The notes under the pieces: generated by a model
What the model saw: only the letters and a program-made list of their open reading frames with translations
Databases searched by the model: none
Told to the model about the DNA's origin: nothing
In this document: positions 56,575 through 64,000 of the stretch, one piece after another
How the letters are laid out: the number at the start of each line of letters is the position of its first letter
Position numbering within the stretch: position 1 is the first letter of the stretch
NCBI GenBank assembly: GCA_016702645.1
Contig: JADJDP010000050.1
Location: forward strand, 124,001-188,000
Length of the DNA stretch: 64,000 bases
Origin: Flavobacteriales bacterium
GTDB taxonomy: Bacteria > Bacteroidota > Bacteroidia > Flavobacteriales_F > PHOS-HE28
Reading direction: 5' to 3'
Position numbers and translations under genes: made by a program

Positions 56575-57063
56575 TCAGGAGAGCAACCGCTGACGCAACG
56601 CGAACTCCAATTGCTTGTTCGCCTGGACCAACCGTTCCGTGTGAGCGGTCCGCTCGGCCTCGGCTTTCTGTTCGGCGTAGGCTTCCTGCACCGCCTGCAC
56701 CAGTTGACTGCTCACCCACGGTTTGGCGAAGTACTTCGTCACACCACCGTTGTTCACCGCGTCAATGATCGCCTCCAGATCGGCGTATGCCGTCACCAGC
56801 ATCCGTCGTATCGAGGGATAGCGCTCCTTGACCAAGGTGAGCAATTCGCTGCCGCTCGTCCTTGGCATGCGCTGATCCGCAATGACCACATGCACCTTGG
56901 TGGTGGCCAGATGGATCCATGCCTCGTGCAAGTCACCAGCGAGCAGGATCCGCATATGGTGGCGAAAGGCGGCTTGGAACGCTTGTCGGTTCCCTGCATC
57001 GTCATCAACGAAGAGCACGATGGGCAGCTCAGTCGGCTGATCATCAGCGGATAATGCATTCAT
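56575..57063 (-). CDS. Response regulator receiver protein
   Basis: A 162-residue stand-alone REC domain with a helical C-terminus. IVLFVDDDAGNRQAFQAAFR has the acidic pair, HVVIADQRMPRTSGSELL the phosphorylated Asp (~residue 62), and YFAKPW the Lys. The tail AYAEQKAEAERTAHTERLVQ is a helix but no DNA-binding domain is present. Its REC domain is a paralogue of that in the hybrid gene at 62435 (shared DQRMP, ADLEA, NNGG and KPW). It reads away from the ThiF-nitroreductase gene, so it shares a divergent control region. Confidence 0.92.
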   Translation of the reverse strand: MNALSADDQPTELPIVLFVDDDAGNRQAFQAAFRHHMRILLAGDLHEAWIHLATTKVHVVIADQRMPRTSGSELLTLVKERYPSIRRMLVTAYADLEAIIDAVNNGGVTKYFAKPWVSSQLVQAVQEAYAEQKAEAERTAHTERLVQANKQLEFALRQRLLS

Positions 57064-57205
57064 GCACAACGAAATGTGCGACTCGTACGCTATGGGTTTG
57101 GCCTTGGTTCCGATTTCCGATCGTGGATAATTTGTTAATAACTTATCCATTCATAGATTTACCCCCGCTCTGGGATCTTGGACCATCCTGAACTGAACTG
57201 ACCAC

Positions 57206-59509
57206 ATGACCAATTTGCTTGAAGCGCTGCGTAGCGCTTCAGCAGCCGACCGGGACGTCTACCGGCCGGTGTTCTTCAGACCGGCTAGCGCTTCTGACCG
57301 TGCGCGCCTGGAAGAACTGCTGAAGCGTGAGCATGTCACCGTGAGCGATCACCTGCACGGGCAGCTGACCGAGCTGGTGCGTGCGCTCAATCCGGCCGTC
57401 AAATTCACCACGGCGGATCTCGACCAAGCAGCCCGGGAACATATGGGGACGATCGCGTCGGAGGACTATGGCGTATGGGTCCACTATCCATGGAGCAACC
57501 GCTTGGTGCATTTGCTGGACGAGAAGGAGTTCATCCTTGTCCGCACCGATCGCAACCGCAACAAGATCACCAGTGCAGAACAGGAAGTCCTGGCCACCAA
57601 GAAGGTCGGGGTGATCGGCCTGAGCGTGGGCCAGAGCGTGAGCCTCACCATGGCCCAAGAGCGAAGCTTTGGCGAACTGCGGCTCGCTGATCACGACACG
57701 TTGGAACTCAGCAACCTCAACCGTATCCGCAGCGGCGTCCACCAGATGGGCATCGGCAAAGTGGTGAACACCGCGCGCGAGATCGCAGAGATCGACCCCT
57801 TCCTCAAGATCACTTGCTTCCCGGAAGGGATCAACGAAGGCAACATCGATCGCTTCCTCACCGAAGGGGGCAACCTGGACCTCCTAATCGAGGAATGTGA
57901 CAGCGTTGCCGTGAAGATCATCGCCCGTCAGAAGGCGAAGGCATTGCGCATTCCGGTAGTGATGGACACGAGTGATCGCGGGCTGATCGATGTGGAGCGC
58001 TTCGATCTGGAACCCGACCGACCGATCCTGCACGGCTTGGTGGACCACCTTGATCTTTCCTTGGCCGCCAAGGCGAAGACCAACGAAGAGAAGCTGCCCT
58101 TCGTGGTGCCCGTCATCGGTCTCGATACCATGAGCCCTCGAATGAAGGCGAGCATGCTGGAGATCGAGAACAGTGTGACCACTTGGCCGCAGCTTGCCAG
58201 CGCCGTTGTAATGGGCGGTGGCTTGGTCGCAGAAGCGCATCGTCGCATCGCGTTGGGCCAGTTCACCGCAAGCGGCCGCTGGTACGTTGATGGTGAGATG
58301 CTCTTGGCCGATCCGGTGAACACGCGCACAGCTGAGCCTACTGCCGATGCACCTGTCCTGGGAATGGAGGACATGATCATGTTGGCAGACCGTGTTGTTC
58401 CCAGCATGACGGCTCGCTCCACCATCAGCAAGCTGCAATCTGAGGCCTTGGTCGAAGCTGCTATCATGGCCCCGTCCGCAGGGAATCTTCAGCCGTGGCA
58501 ATTCCTCCTGCATGAAGGTTGTCTGCTCGTCTTTCACGATGCAGCGCGAGGAGACTCTGCGCTCGATGGTGGTCGCCTGATCCCTAGCGTTGACATGGGC
58601 ACTTGCTTGGAGAACATCCGACTGAAGGCGAGTGCACTTGGCTTGGCGCTCGACATGCACTTTTATCCGCTGGATGGTGAGCAACGCCTGGTCGCCGTGA
58701 TCTCGCTCGCGGGCGGTGCAAAGATCCCCAGCGATCCGCTCAGCGGCTTCCTGGACCTGCGGTGCACCAATCGCAAGAAGGGCGATCCGCGTCCAATGCC
58801 TAGTGCGATCATGCAGGATCTGACCGAAGCGGCCGAAGGGGTGAACGGCTGCACTGCCCATTTCATCACCGATCGCGATGCCATGGATCGTATGGCCATC
58901 ACCATCGGCGAGGCTGAACGCATTCGTGTCCTCAACCCCATCGGTCATCGAGAACTCTTCCACAAGGAGATGCGCTGGAGCACCCATGAGGCCGCGCGGA
59001 CACGCGATGGATTGGACATCCCGACGATGGAACTGAAGCTCACGGAGGAAGTGGGGTTCCGCGTTGCTGCCGATCGCAAAGCCATGGACCTCCTTCGCGA
59101 GTGGAACACAGGTCAAGCCTTCATGAAAATGGCCAAAGAGGGTATTGCCTCCTCATCCGCGATCGTTCTGGTTTCCGCTGAAGCTTCCGACCCACATGCG
59201 CTCCTGCACGCCGGTCGTTCCGCGCAACGCCTCTGGTTGCGAGCCACAGCCCATCAATTGGGCGCGCATCCCGTCTCAGCCCCTATCCTGCTTGCACACC
59301 ACGTCCGCTTCGGTGGTGGTAGTGGCTTCACGGATGGCGACCGTAGCACCCTGATGCGCCTCTTCCGCGAAGTGGTCGATGGTTTCCGCATCGGCGCTCG
59401 CGAACCGGTCTTCATGATGCGGCTCGCGTTCGCAGATGCGCCCACCGCGCGAAGCGTCCGCCGTCCGTTGTCCGAATTCCTTCATATCGATCGAACCATA
59501 CCCGCATAA
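57206..59509 (+). CDS. ThiF/E1-nitroreductase fusion, Rv1355c family
   Basis: A 767-residue fusion with an N-terminal ThiF/MoeB/E1-like Rossmann domain (KVGVIGLSVGQSVSLT, near 134; LRLADHDTLELSNLNRIRSG; LLIEECDSVAVKI; IPVVMDTSDRG) and a C-terminal FMN nitroreductase-type domain (SEALVEAAIMAPSAGNLQPW, residue ~423; GTCLENIRLKASALG). The glycine-rich motif departs from GxGxxG, and the E1 Cys is not evident. The same two-domain protein in Mycobacterium has been called MoeY. The reaction is unknown; adenylation plus a redox step is inferred. It precedes the GNAT-like gene by 4 bases. Confidence 0.9.
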   Translation: MTNLLEALRSASAADRDVYRPVFFRPASASDRARLEELLKREHVTVSDHLHGQLTELVRALNPAVKFTTADLDQAAREHMGTIASEDYGVWVHYPWSNRLVHLLDEKEFILVRTDRNRNKITSAEQEVLATKKVGVIGLSVGQSVSLTMAQERSFGELRLADHDTLELSNLNRIRSGVHQMGIGKVVNTAREIAEIDPFLKITCFPEGINEGNIDRFLTEGGNLDLLIEECDSVAVKIIARQKAKALRIPVVMDTSDRGLIDVERFDLEPDRPILHGLVDHLDLSLAAKAKTNEEKLPFVVPVIGLDTMSPRMKASMLEIENSVTTWPQLASAVVMGGGLVAEAHRRIALGQFTASGRWYVDGEMLLADPVNTRTAEPTADAPVLGMEDMIMLADRVVPSMTARSTISKLQSEALVEAAIMAPSAGNLQPWQFLLHEGCLLVFHDAARGDSALDGGRLIPSVDMGTCLENIRLKASALGLALDMHFYPLDGEQRLVAVISLAGGAKIPSDPLSGFLDLRCTNRKKGDPRPMPSAIMQDLTEAAEGVNGCTAHFITDRDAMDRMAITIGEAERIRVLNPIGHRELFHKEMRWSTHEAARTRDGLDIPTMELKLTEEVGFRVAADRKAMDLLREWNTGQAFMKMAKEGIASSSAIVLVSAEASDPHALLHAGRSAQRLWLRATAHQLGAHPVSAPILLAHHVRFGGGSGFTDGDRSTLMRLFREVVDGFRIGAREPVFMMRLAFADAPTARSVRRPLSEFLHIDRTIPA

Positions 59510-59513
59510 GCCC

Positions 59514-60257
59514 ATGGAGAAGATCTTGATACGTGCGTTCAGGGCCGTGGATGAGCCGGAAAGCTGTCAACGATTTGCCGCCGAGCACGCGCGCGTGCTT
59601 GCCGACTTGGGAGTGGACAGTGTGGTGGTACCTGATGACTCGTGGGCCCGAGACCCGAACACGACCGTATTTGTAGCGGAGCACCGGACACTTGGCATGA
59701 TCGCAGGCATCCGGCTGGAAAGAGCCACGCATGACCGTCCGCTGCGCATGCAAACCTGTGTTGCCCCAATGGCTCCGGTGGTAGTTCCGTTGCTCGACGA
59801 ATTGGTGCCCAATGGCAATGCAGAGTTGTGCGGGCTTTGGAACGCCCATCGTTTTGCGGGCCGGGGGGTTCCTTGGCTGCTGATCAATGCGGCGGTGGCT
59901 GGTGCAAGTCAACTAGGACTCCAAACCATCGTCACATTCATCGCCGAGTACGTTGCCCCCTACGCGGAACGGACAGGGTTCGTTCCGATCGAACACATCG
60001 GGAATTCCGGACGCTTGGTCTACCCCATCCCATCCATCGAGACCTGGGCCATGGTGTTGAAAGATGCCATCACCCTCGCGGATGTTGACCTGCATGTACG
60101 TCAGAAGTTGATGAGCCTCCGCACGAGACCCCGTCAATTCCGGGTGGAACAGCCGAAGGGCAAGGAAATTTTCGTGATCTACGACCTGCTGATCGACGAC
60201 GGAATGCGGTGGGACTATGATGGTGTCATGGAGAGCAGGCGACGATTCGCCGCATAG
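59514..60257 (+). CDS. GNAT-like acyltransferase-type protein
   Basis: A 247-residue protein with the look of a GNAT or long-chain N-acyl transferase: TVFVAEHRTLGMIAGIRLE, NAELCGLWNAHRFAGRGVPW, LINAAVAGASQLGLQTIVTF and YVAPYAERTGFVPIEHI, the last matching the GNAT beta-alpha exit. Conserved acetyl-CoA pocket residues are not certain, so the assignment is tentative. It is translationally coupled to the ThiF-nitroreductase fusion (4-base gap), suggesting they act on the same substrate. Confidence 0.72.
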   Translation: MEKILIRAFRAVDEPESCQRFAAEHARVLADLGVDSVVVPDDSWARDPNTTVFVAEHRTLGMIAGIRLERATHDRPLRMQTCVAPMAPVVVPLLDELVPNGNAELCGLWNAHRFAGRGVPWLLINAAVAGASQLGLQTIVTFIAEYVAPYAERTGFVPIEHIGNSGRLVYPIPSIETWAMVLKDAITLADVDLHVRQKLMSLRTRPRQFRVEQPKGKEIFVIYDLLIDDGMRWDYDGVMESRRRFAA

Positions 60258-60297
60258 TCCGGTGAACCATGCCGGGGTGCGGCCGTAGAACGCGCCC

Positions 60298-62430
60298 ATG
60301 TTCCGAGCCCCACTCCTATTCGCGCTGTTATTCGCGGCCTTCGCCGCGGATGGAAGCACCCTGAACCCGCCGGTCGAATTCACCGGTGGCAACGCTGATC
60401 GGTCCATCGGAAAGTACTGCCGCATCCTGGACGATGCCGATGGAGCGCTCTCCTTGGAAAGTGCTAGACGTGCCGATCGCTGGGCGGCATGCACCTCGGA
60501 TATTCCCAACCTCACCGTTTCGCGCTCAGCGCATTGGATCCGATTCGGTGTTCGCAACACATCGACCGAATCCCGGATCCTTTTGTCCATCCCCTACTCG
60601 GAGATCGATGAACTCGATGTGTACCTCCAACGAGATGGTCGCACGATCACCATTGCCAAGACCGGGCAATCGGTGGTGAAAGAGACCTCCTTTGTGCAGG
60701 AGCGTGATTTCGTCTTTGAACTACCCATTGGGCCAGGACAAGAGGGCGAAGTGTTCCTGCGTTCGCGTGGCTTCAAGGCCATCCATGTACCCATGTACCT
60801 CACGGATGCCTCGTCGTTCAGTGCATACAACGGCAAAAGGAACCTCGCCTTGGGAGCGTACGCAGGCATCATGTTGGTCATGGCCTTGTACAACCTGTTC
60901 CTCTTCTTCTCCATACGGGAGAAGGCCTACCTCCTCTACCCGCTCTATATCATCGCCATCAGCGTGGCCCAACTCTCGTTCCAAGGTGTGGGCCCCTCGG
61001 ACTGGCTGGACCATATACCCTGGCTGGCCTCGCGCATCTCCATGATCGGTGCCTTGCTGGCGATCGCATTCGGAATGGAGTTCAGTCGTCGCTTCATCGG
61101 TACCGAGCGCTTGCTGCCGCGCATGCACAAGTTCGTACCTGTCTTCTACGTGCTCGTGGCCATCATCTTTGGCATCTATTTGTTCGGTGACCCGTGGACA
61201 GGCTACAATATGGCCCAAGCCATTTGCGGCGTCACCGCGATCTTCCTGCTGGTCATGTCCATCCTTGCCATCCGAAAGGGATCGCGACAGGCCCGTTTCT
61301 TCCTCCTCGCCTGGACCTTCTTCCTCGTGGGTGTTGTGCTGTTCGTCCTGAAGGATGCAGGGGTTCTGCCTTTCAGTGGATGGACGCACTACGCGATGAC
61401 GGTCGGTTCCGCTATCGAAGGCGTACTGCTCTCGTTCGGTCTGGCCGACCGCATCAACGTGCTGCGCCGGGAAAAGGAGCAATCGCAGGCCGATGCACTC
61501 AACGCCTCGATGGAGAACGAGCGATTGATCCGTGAGCAGAACATACTTCTTGAAGAAAAGGTCCAGGAACGCACCCATGCGCTGCAGGAATCGAACGATA
61601 CGCTCAAGCGCACACAGACCCAACTGGTGAACGCCGAAAAAATGGCCTCCCTCGGTCAGCTTACCGCCGGTATTGCACATGAGATCAACAACCCCGTCAA
61701 CTTCATCACCAGCAACATCGCCCCACTGCGCCGCAACATCGCCGACCTGGTGTCGGTGATGAAGGACTATCGCATGGCGGATCGTCTGGAAGAGTTGGAG
61801 AAGGTGAAGACCCGGGAGGAGCAGATCGGCCTTGGCGAGACCATCGATGAGCTTGATGAGATCATCGGAAGCGTGGCCGAAGGTGCCTCCCGAACGGCCG
61901 AGATCGTGCGCGGCTTGCGCAACTTCTCGCGGCTGGATGAGGATGACCTGAAGGAGGCCGACCTGAACGATGGATTGCGCAGCACATTGACCGTGCTGGC
62001 ACCACAATACCGGGACAAGGTCGACTTCGATCTACAGTTGGGTGGAATACCCCGTGCCGAATGCTTCCCCGGAAAGTTGAACCAGGTGTTCATGAACATC
62101 CTCACGAACGCGGCACAAGCCACACTGGCACGTGCAGATGGTCGTCCACGAACGGTTTCCGTGAACACACGGGAGGAGAACGGCATCGTGGAAGTGCGTA
62201 TCCGTGACACCGGAGTTGGAATGACACCCGAGATCCAAGCACGGATCTTCGACCCCTTCTTCACCACCAAAGCCGTGGGTGAAGGCACTGGCTTGGGATT
62301 GGCGATCGTCTACGGCATCATCAATGACCACAACGGTACCATCACCGTCGAAAGCACTCCGGGCGTGGGCACCGAATTCCGGATCACACTACCCGTGCGC
62401 CGTGAGCGCCGCATCGAACACCGCGCTTGA
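60298..62430 (+). CDS. 7TMR-DISM sensor histidine kinase
   Basis: A 710-residue kinase. Signal peptide and an extracellular 7TMR-DISM-type carbohydrate-sensor-like domain (SESRILLSIPYSEIDELDVY, IHVPMYLTDASSF) precede seven membrane helices (GAYAGIMLVMALYNLFLFFS onward). A coiled segment leads to MASLGQLTAGIAHEINNPVNF with the phosphoacceptor His near 460 and an HATPase with NILTNAAQATL, DTGVGMTPEIQ and GTGLGLAIV. The kinase type with AHEINNP is HisKA-like. It ends 4 bases before the hybrid regulator. Confidence 0.94.
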   Translation: MFRAPLLFALLFAAFAADGSTLNPPVEFTGGNADRSIGKYCRILDDADGALSLESARRADRWAACTSDIPNLTVSRSAHWIRFGVRNTSTESRILLSIPYSEIDELDVYLQRDGRTITIAKTGQSVVKETSFVQERDFVFELPIGPGQEGEVFLRSRGFKAIHVPMYLTDASSFSAYNGKRNLALGAYAGIMLVMALYNLFLFFSIREKAYLLYPLYIIAISVAQLSFQGVGPSDWLDHIPWLASRISMIGALLAIAFGMEFSRRFIGTERLLPRMHKFVPVFYVLVAIIFGIYLFGDPWTGYNMAQAICGVTAIFLLVMSILAIRKGSRQARFFLLAWTFFLVGVVLFVLKDAGVLPFSGWTHYAMTVGSAIEGVLLSFGLADRINVLRREKEQSQADALNASMENERLIREQNILLEEKVQERTHALQESNDTLKRTQTQLVNAEKMASLGQLTAGIAHEINNPVNFITSNIAPLRRNIADLVSVMKDYRMADRLEELEKVKTREEQIGLGETIDELDEIIGSVAEGASRTAEIVRGLRNFSRLDEDDLKEADLNDGLRSTLTVLAPQYRDKVDFDLQLGGIPRAECFPGKLNQVFMNILTNAAQATLARADGRPRTVSVNTREENGIVEVRIRDTGVGMTPEIQARIFDPFFTTKAVGEGTGLGLAIVYGIINDHNGTITVESTPGVGTEFRITLPVRRERRIEHRA

Positions 62431-62434
62431 AGCC

Positions 62435-63973
62435 ATGAAGGACGAACGCATCCGTGTCCTTTTTGTTGACGACGAAGAAGGCAACCTCAAGGCTTTCAGA
62501 GCCTCCTTCCGCAGGGATATGGACGTTTTGCTGGCCAGCGGCGGCAAAGAAGCCCTGGAGATCCTTGAGCGGGAGAACGTGCATGTGATCATCAGCGACC
62601 AGCGGATGCCGGGAATGACCGGCAGTGAATTCCTGGCCGTCGCCCGTGAGAAGCACCCACGCATCATGCGTATGCTCCTCACCGGCTATGCCGATCTCGA
62701 AGCCGTGGTGAGCGCGGTGAACAACGGCGGCATTTACGCGTATGCCACCAAGCCGTGGGACGAGAACGACCTGAAGCTCCGCATCCAGCAGGCTTATGAG
62801 ATACACCAACTGCGGAACGAAAAGGACAAGCTCCTGGACCGCTACACCCAGGTCTTCGAAGCCAGCGGGGATCCCATCGTGATCGTGGACCATCGCGGAC
62901 AAGTACTGGAAGTGAACAATGCGTGCTCCTGGCTGCTCGGCGTGCAGCGCGAAACACTGCTGCGTTCGCGGTTCACAGAATACCTGGAAAACCCAACGGG
63001 TCTGGTGCTTTCCCTCAAGGACCACCGTTCCGGCAATGAATTCGTGAACGTGGACCTCACTCTGAAGACCCCTACGGGCAGCCTGATCGACTGCCTGATG
63101 ACCGCCACCTATTTGGGCCAGCAGAACGGCCGCAAGGATGTGTTCCAAGCGATCATCAAGGATGTGACCGATCGCAAACAGGAGGAGAAGCGATTGCAGA
63201 AACTGAACAGCGATCTGGACAAACGGGTGGCCGCGCGCACTTCCCAGTTGTTGGAGGCACTGGAAGACTTGGGATCCTTCTCCTACTCGGTGGCGCACGA
63301 CCTGCGTTCGCCGCTCAAGAACATCGCAGCGCTGAGCGACATGTTGCACAACACAGCGCTTTCCGATCCTGCACAACAGGAATGCGCGGAGTTCGCCGAA
63401 CGCATCCATCGCGGTGCAGGTCGAATGATCCAACTGGTGGACGACCTGTTGCGCTTCTCACAAACGAACACGCGTGAAGTGCAGCAGAAGCCCTTCCCAC
63501 TGGCACCCATCGCACTTGCAGCCGTGGAGGACATCGTACCGGAAGATCGACGGAGCCAGGTGTCCATCAACATCGATCCAGTCGCGGAACTGAACGCCGA
63601 TGCATCCATGCTGAAGGTGGTCCTGCACAACCTGCTTTCCAACGCGCTCAAGTTCACGCGCACCACCGCCGCACCGCAAGTCATTGTTGGCCATCGGCGC
63701 GAAGGAGAAGTGGACCACCTATGGGTGAGCGACAACGGGGTTGGGTTCGATCCGCAGCACAAGGACCAGGCCTTCGGAGTGTTCAAGCGGCTCCACAAAG
63801 CGGAGCAGTTCGAGGGAACCGGCGTTGGTCTCGCGATCGTTCATCGCATTGTGACCAAGCACGCTGGACGCGTATGGGCCGAGAGCGCTGTTGGCTTGGG
63901 CACCACCATCCACCTCCACTTACCTGTTTCGTCGGTACGGACCGACCAAGCACCGTTCGTGAAAGTGGCCTGA
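62435..63973 (+). CDS. Hybrid response regulator: REC-PAS-histidine kinase
   Basis: A 512-residue protein: REC (VLFVDDEEGNLKAFRASFRR; phosphorylated Asp near 53 in VIISDQRMPGMTGSEF; ATKPW), a linker, a PAS domain (VFEASGDPIVIVDHRGQVLE), a coiled region, then HisKA (FSYSVAHDLRSPLKNIAALS, His near 287) and HATPase (NLLSNALKFTR, SDNGVGFDPQ, GTGVGLAIVHRI). It begins 4 bases after the membrane kinase, so its REC is probably the target of that kinase. Its REC is the paralogue of 56575-57063. Confidence 0.94.
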   Translation: MKDERIRVLFVDDEEGNLKAFRASFRRDMDVLLASGGKEALEILERENVHVIISDQRMPGMTGSEFLAVAREKHPRIMRMLLTGYADLEAVVSAVNNGGIYAYATKPWDENDLKLRIQQAYEIHQLRNEKDKLLDRYTQVFEASGDPIVIVDHRGQVLEVNNACSWLLGVQRETLLRSRFTEYLENPTGLVLSLKDHRSGNEFVNVDLTLKTPTGSLIDCLMTATYLGQQNGRKDVFQAIIKDVTDRKQEEKRLQKLNSDLDKRVAARTSQLLEALEDLGSFSYSVAHDLRSPLKNIAALSDMLHNTALSDPAQQECAEFAERIHRGAGRMIQLVDDLLRFSQTNTREVQQKPFPLAPIALAAVEDIVPEDRRSQVSINIDPVAELNADASMLKVVLHNLLSNALKFTRTTAAPQVIVGHRREGEVDHLWVSDNGVGFDPQHKDQAFGVFKRLHKAEQFEGTGVGLAIVHRIVTKHAGRVWAESAVGLGTTIHLHLPVSSVRTDQAPFVKVA

Positions 63974-64000
63974 GAACGAAACCCGCCCCATTGTTCGCAC

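Overview
This 64 kb window looks like one contig end from a GC-rich member of the Bacteroidota, most likely Flavobacteriales. Support comes from gene content: a T9SS-type subtilase, PKD-domain secreted proteins, DUF3276, long-form NusB, a NusB-DUF1573-YajC-CoaE block, leucine-type dehydrogenase, GbsR regulator and an S10 peptidase. Several promoters also match the Bacteroidota -7 box TAnnTTTG. The placement is an inference; no 16S rRNA is present. The first ~120 bases are almost pure G and look like a sequencing or assembly artefact.

Layout: 0.2-6 kb holds a small Spy/CpxP-like protein, then a leftward run: sugar epimerase, glycosyltransferase, GcvT, ComB, S1/P1-like hydrolase. 6.2-12.9 kb runs rightward: CapD-type epimerase/dehydratase, a small hypothetical, the selenium pair mnmH-selD, an AT-hook protein, a sorbosone dehydrogenase-like protein and a barrel protein. 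13-24 kb has a PAP2 phosphatase, a propeller-like secreted protein and two tandem ~3.6 kb paralogues (sugar dehydrogenase + PKD + PA14-like), followed by an S10 peptidase. 24-31 kb has a DUF1348 protein, an intergenic palindrome cluster, an acyltransferase, dnaE, trxA, a DUF58 protein and tRNA-Asp(GTC).

31-43 kb has a lipoprotein, a GbsR-type regulator with a membrane-protein operon (two tandem paralogues, then a membrane-SRPBCC protein), methylmalonate-semialdehyde dehydrogenase, a beta-lactamase-like hydrolase, a secreted protein with a C-terminal sorting-like domain, a polytopic membrane protein, rsmE, a DUF4159 protein and an S4 protein. 43-54.6 kb is core: parB-parA, a subtilase, a DnaQ-type exonuclease, the leftward block LeuDH-nusB-DUF1573-yajC-coaE-DUF4190, an ABC exporter and DUF3276. 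54.6-64 kb has an M1 peptidase and a signalling-metabolic cluster: response regulator, ThiF/nitroreductase fusion (Rv1355c family), GNAT-like protein, 7TMR-DISM histidine kinase and a REC-PAS-kinase hybrid.

A second layer matters for anyone using this annotation. At least ten genes, including essential dnaE, are split by apparent single-base indels, many in short homopolymers (G4/G5, T5/T6, C2/C3). Most are better read as consensus errors than as real pseudogenes; I list these genes as full spans with the break points. The clear exception is the second sugar-dehydrogenase paralogue, which also lacks about 220 bp.
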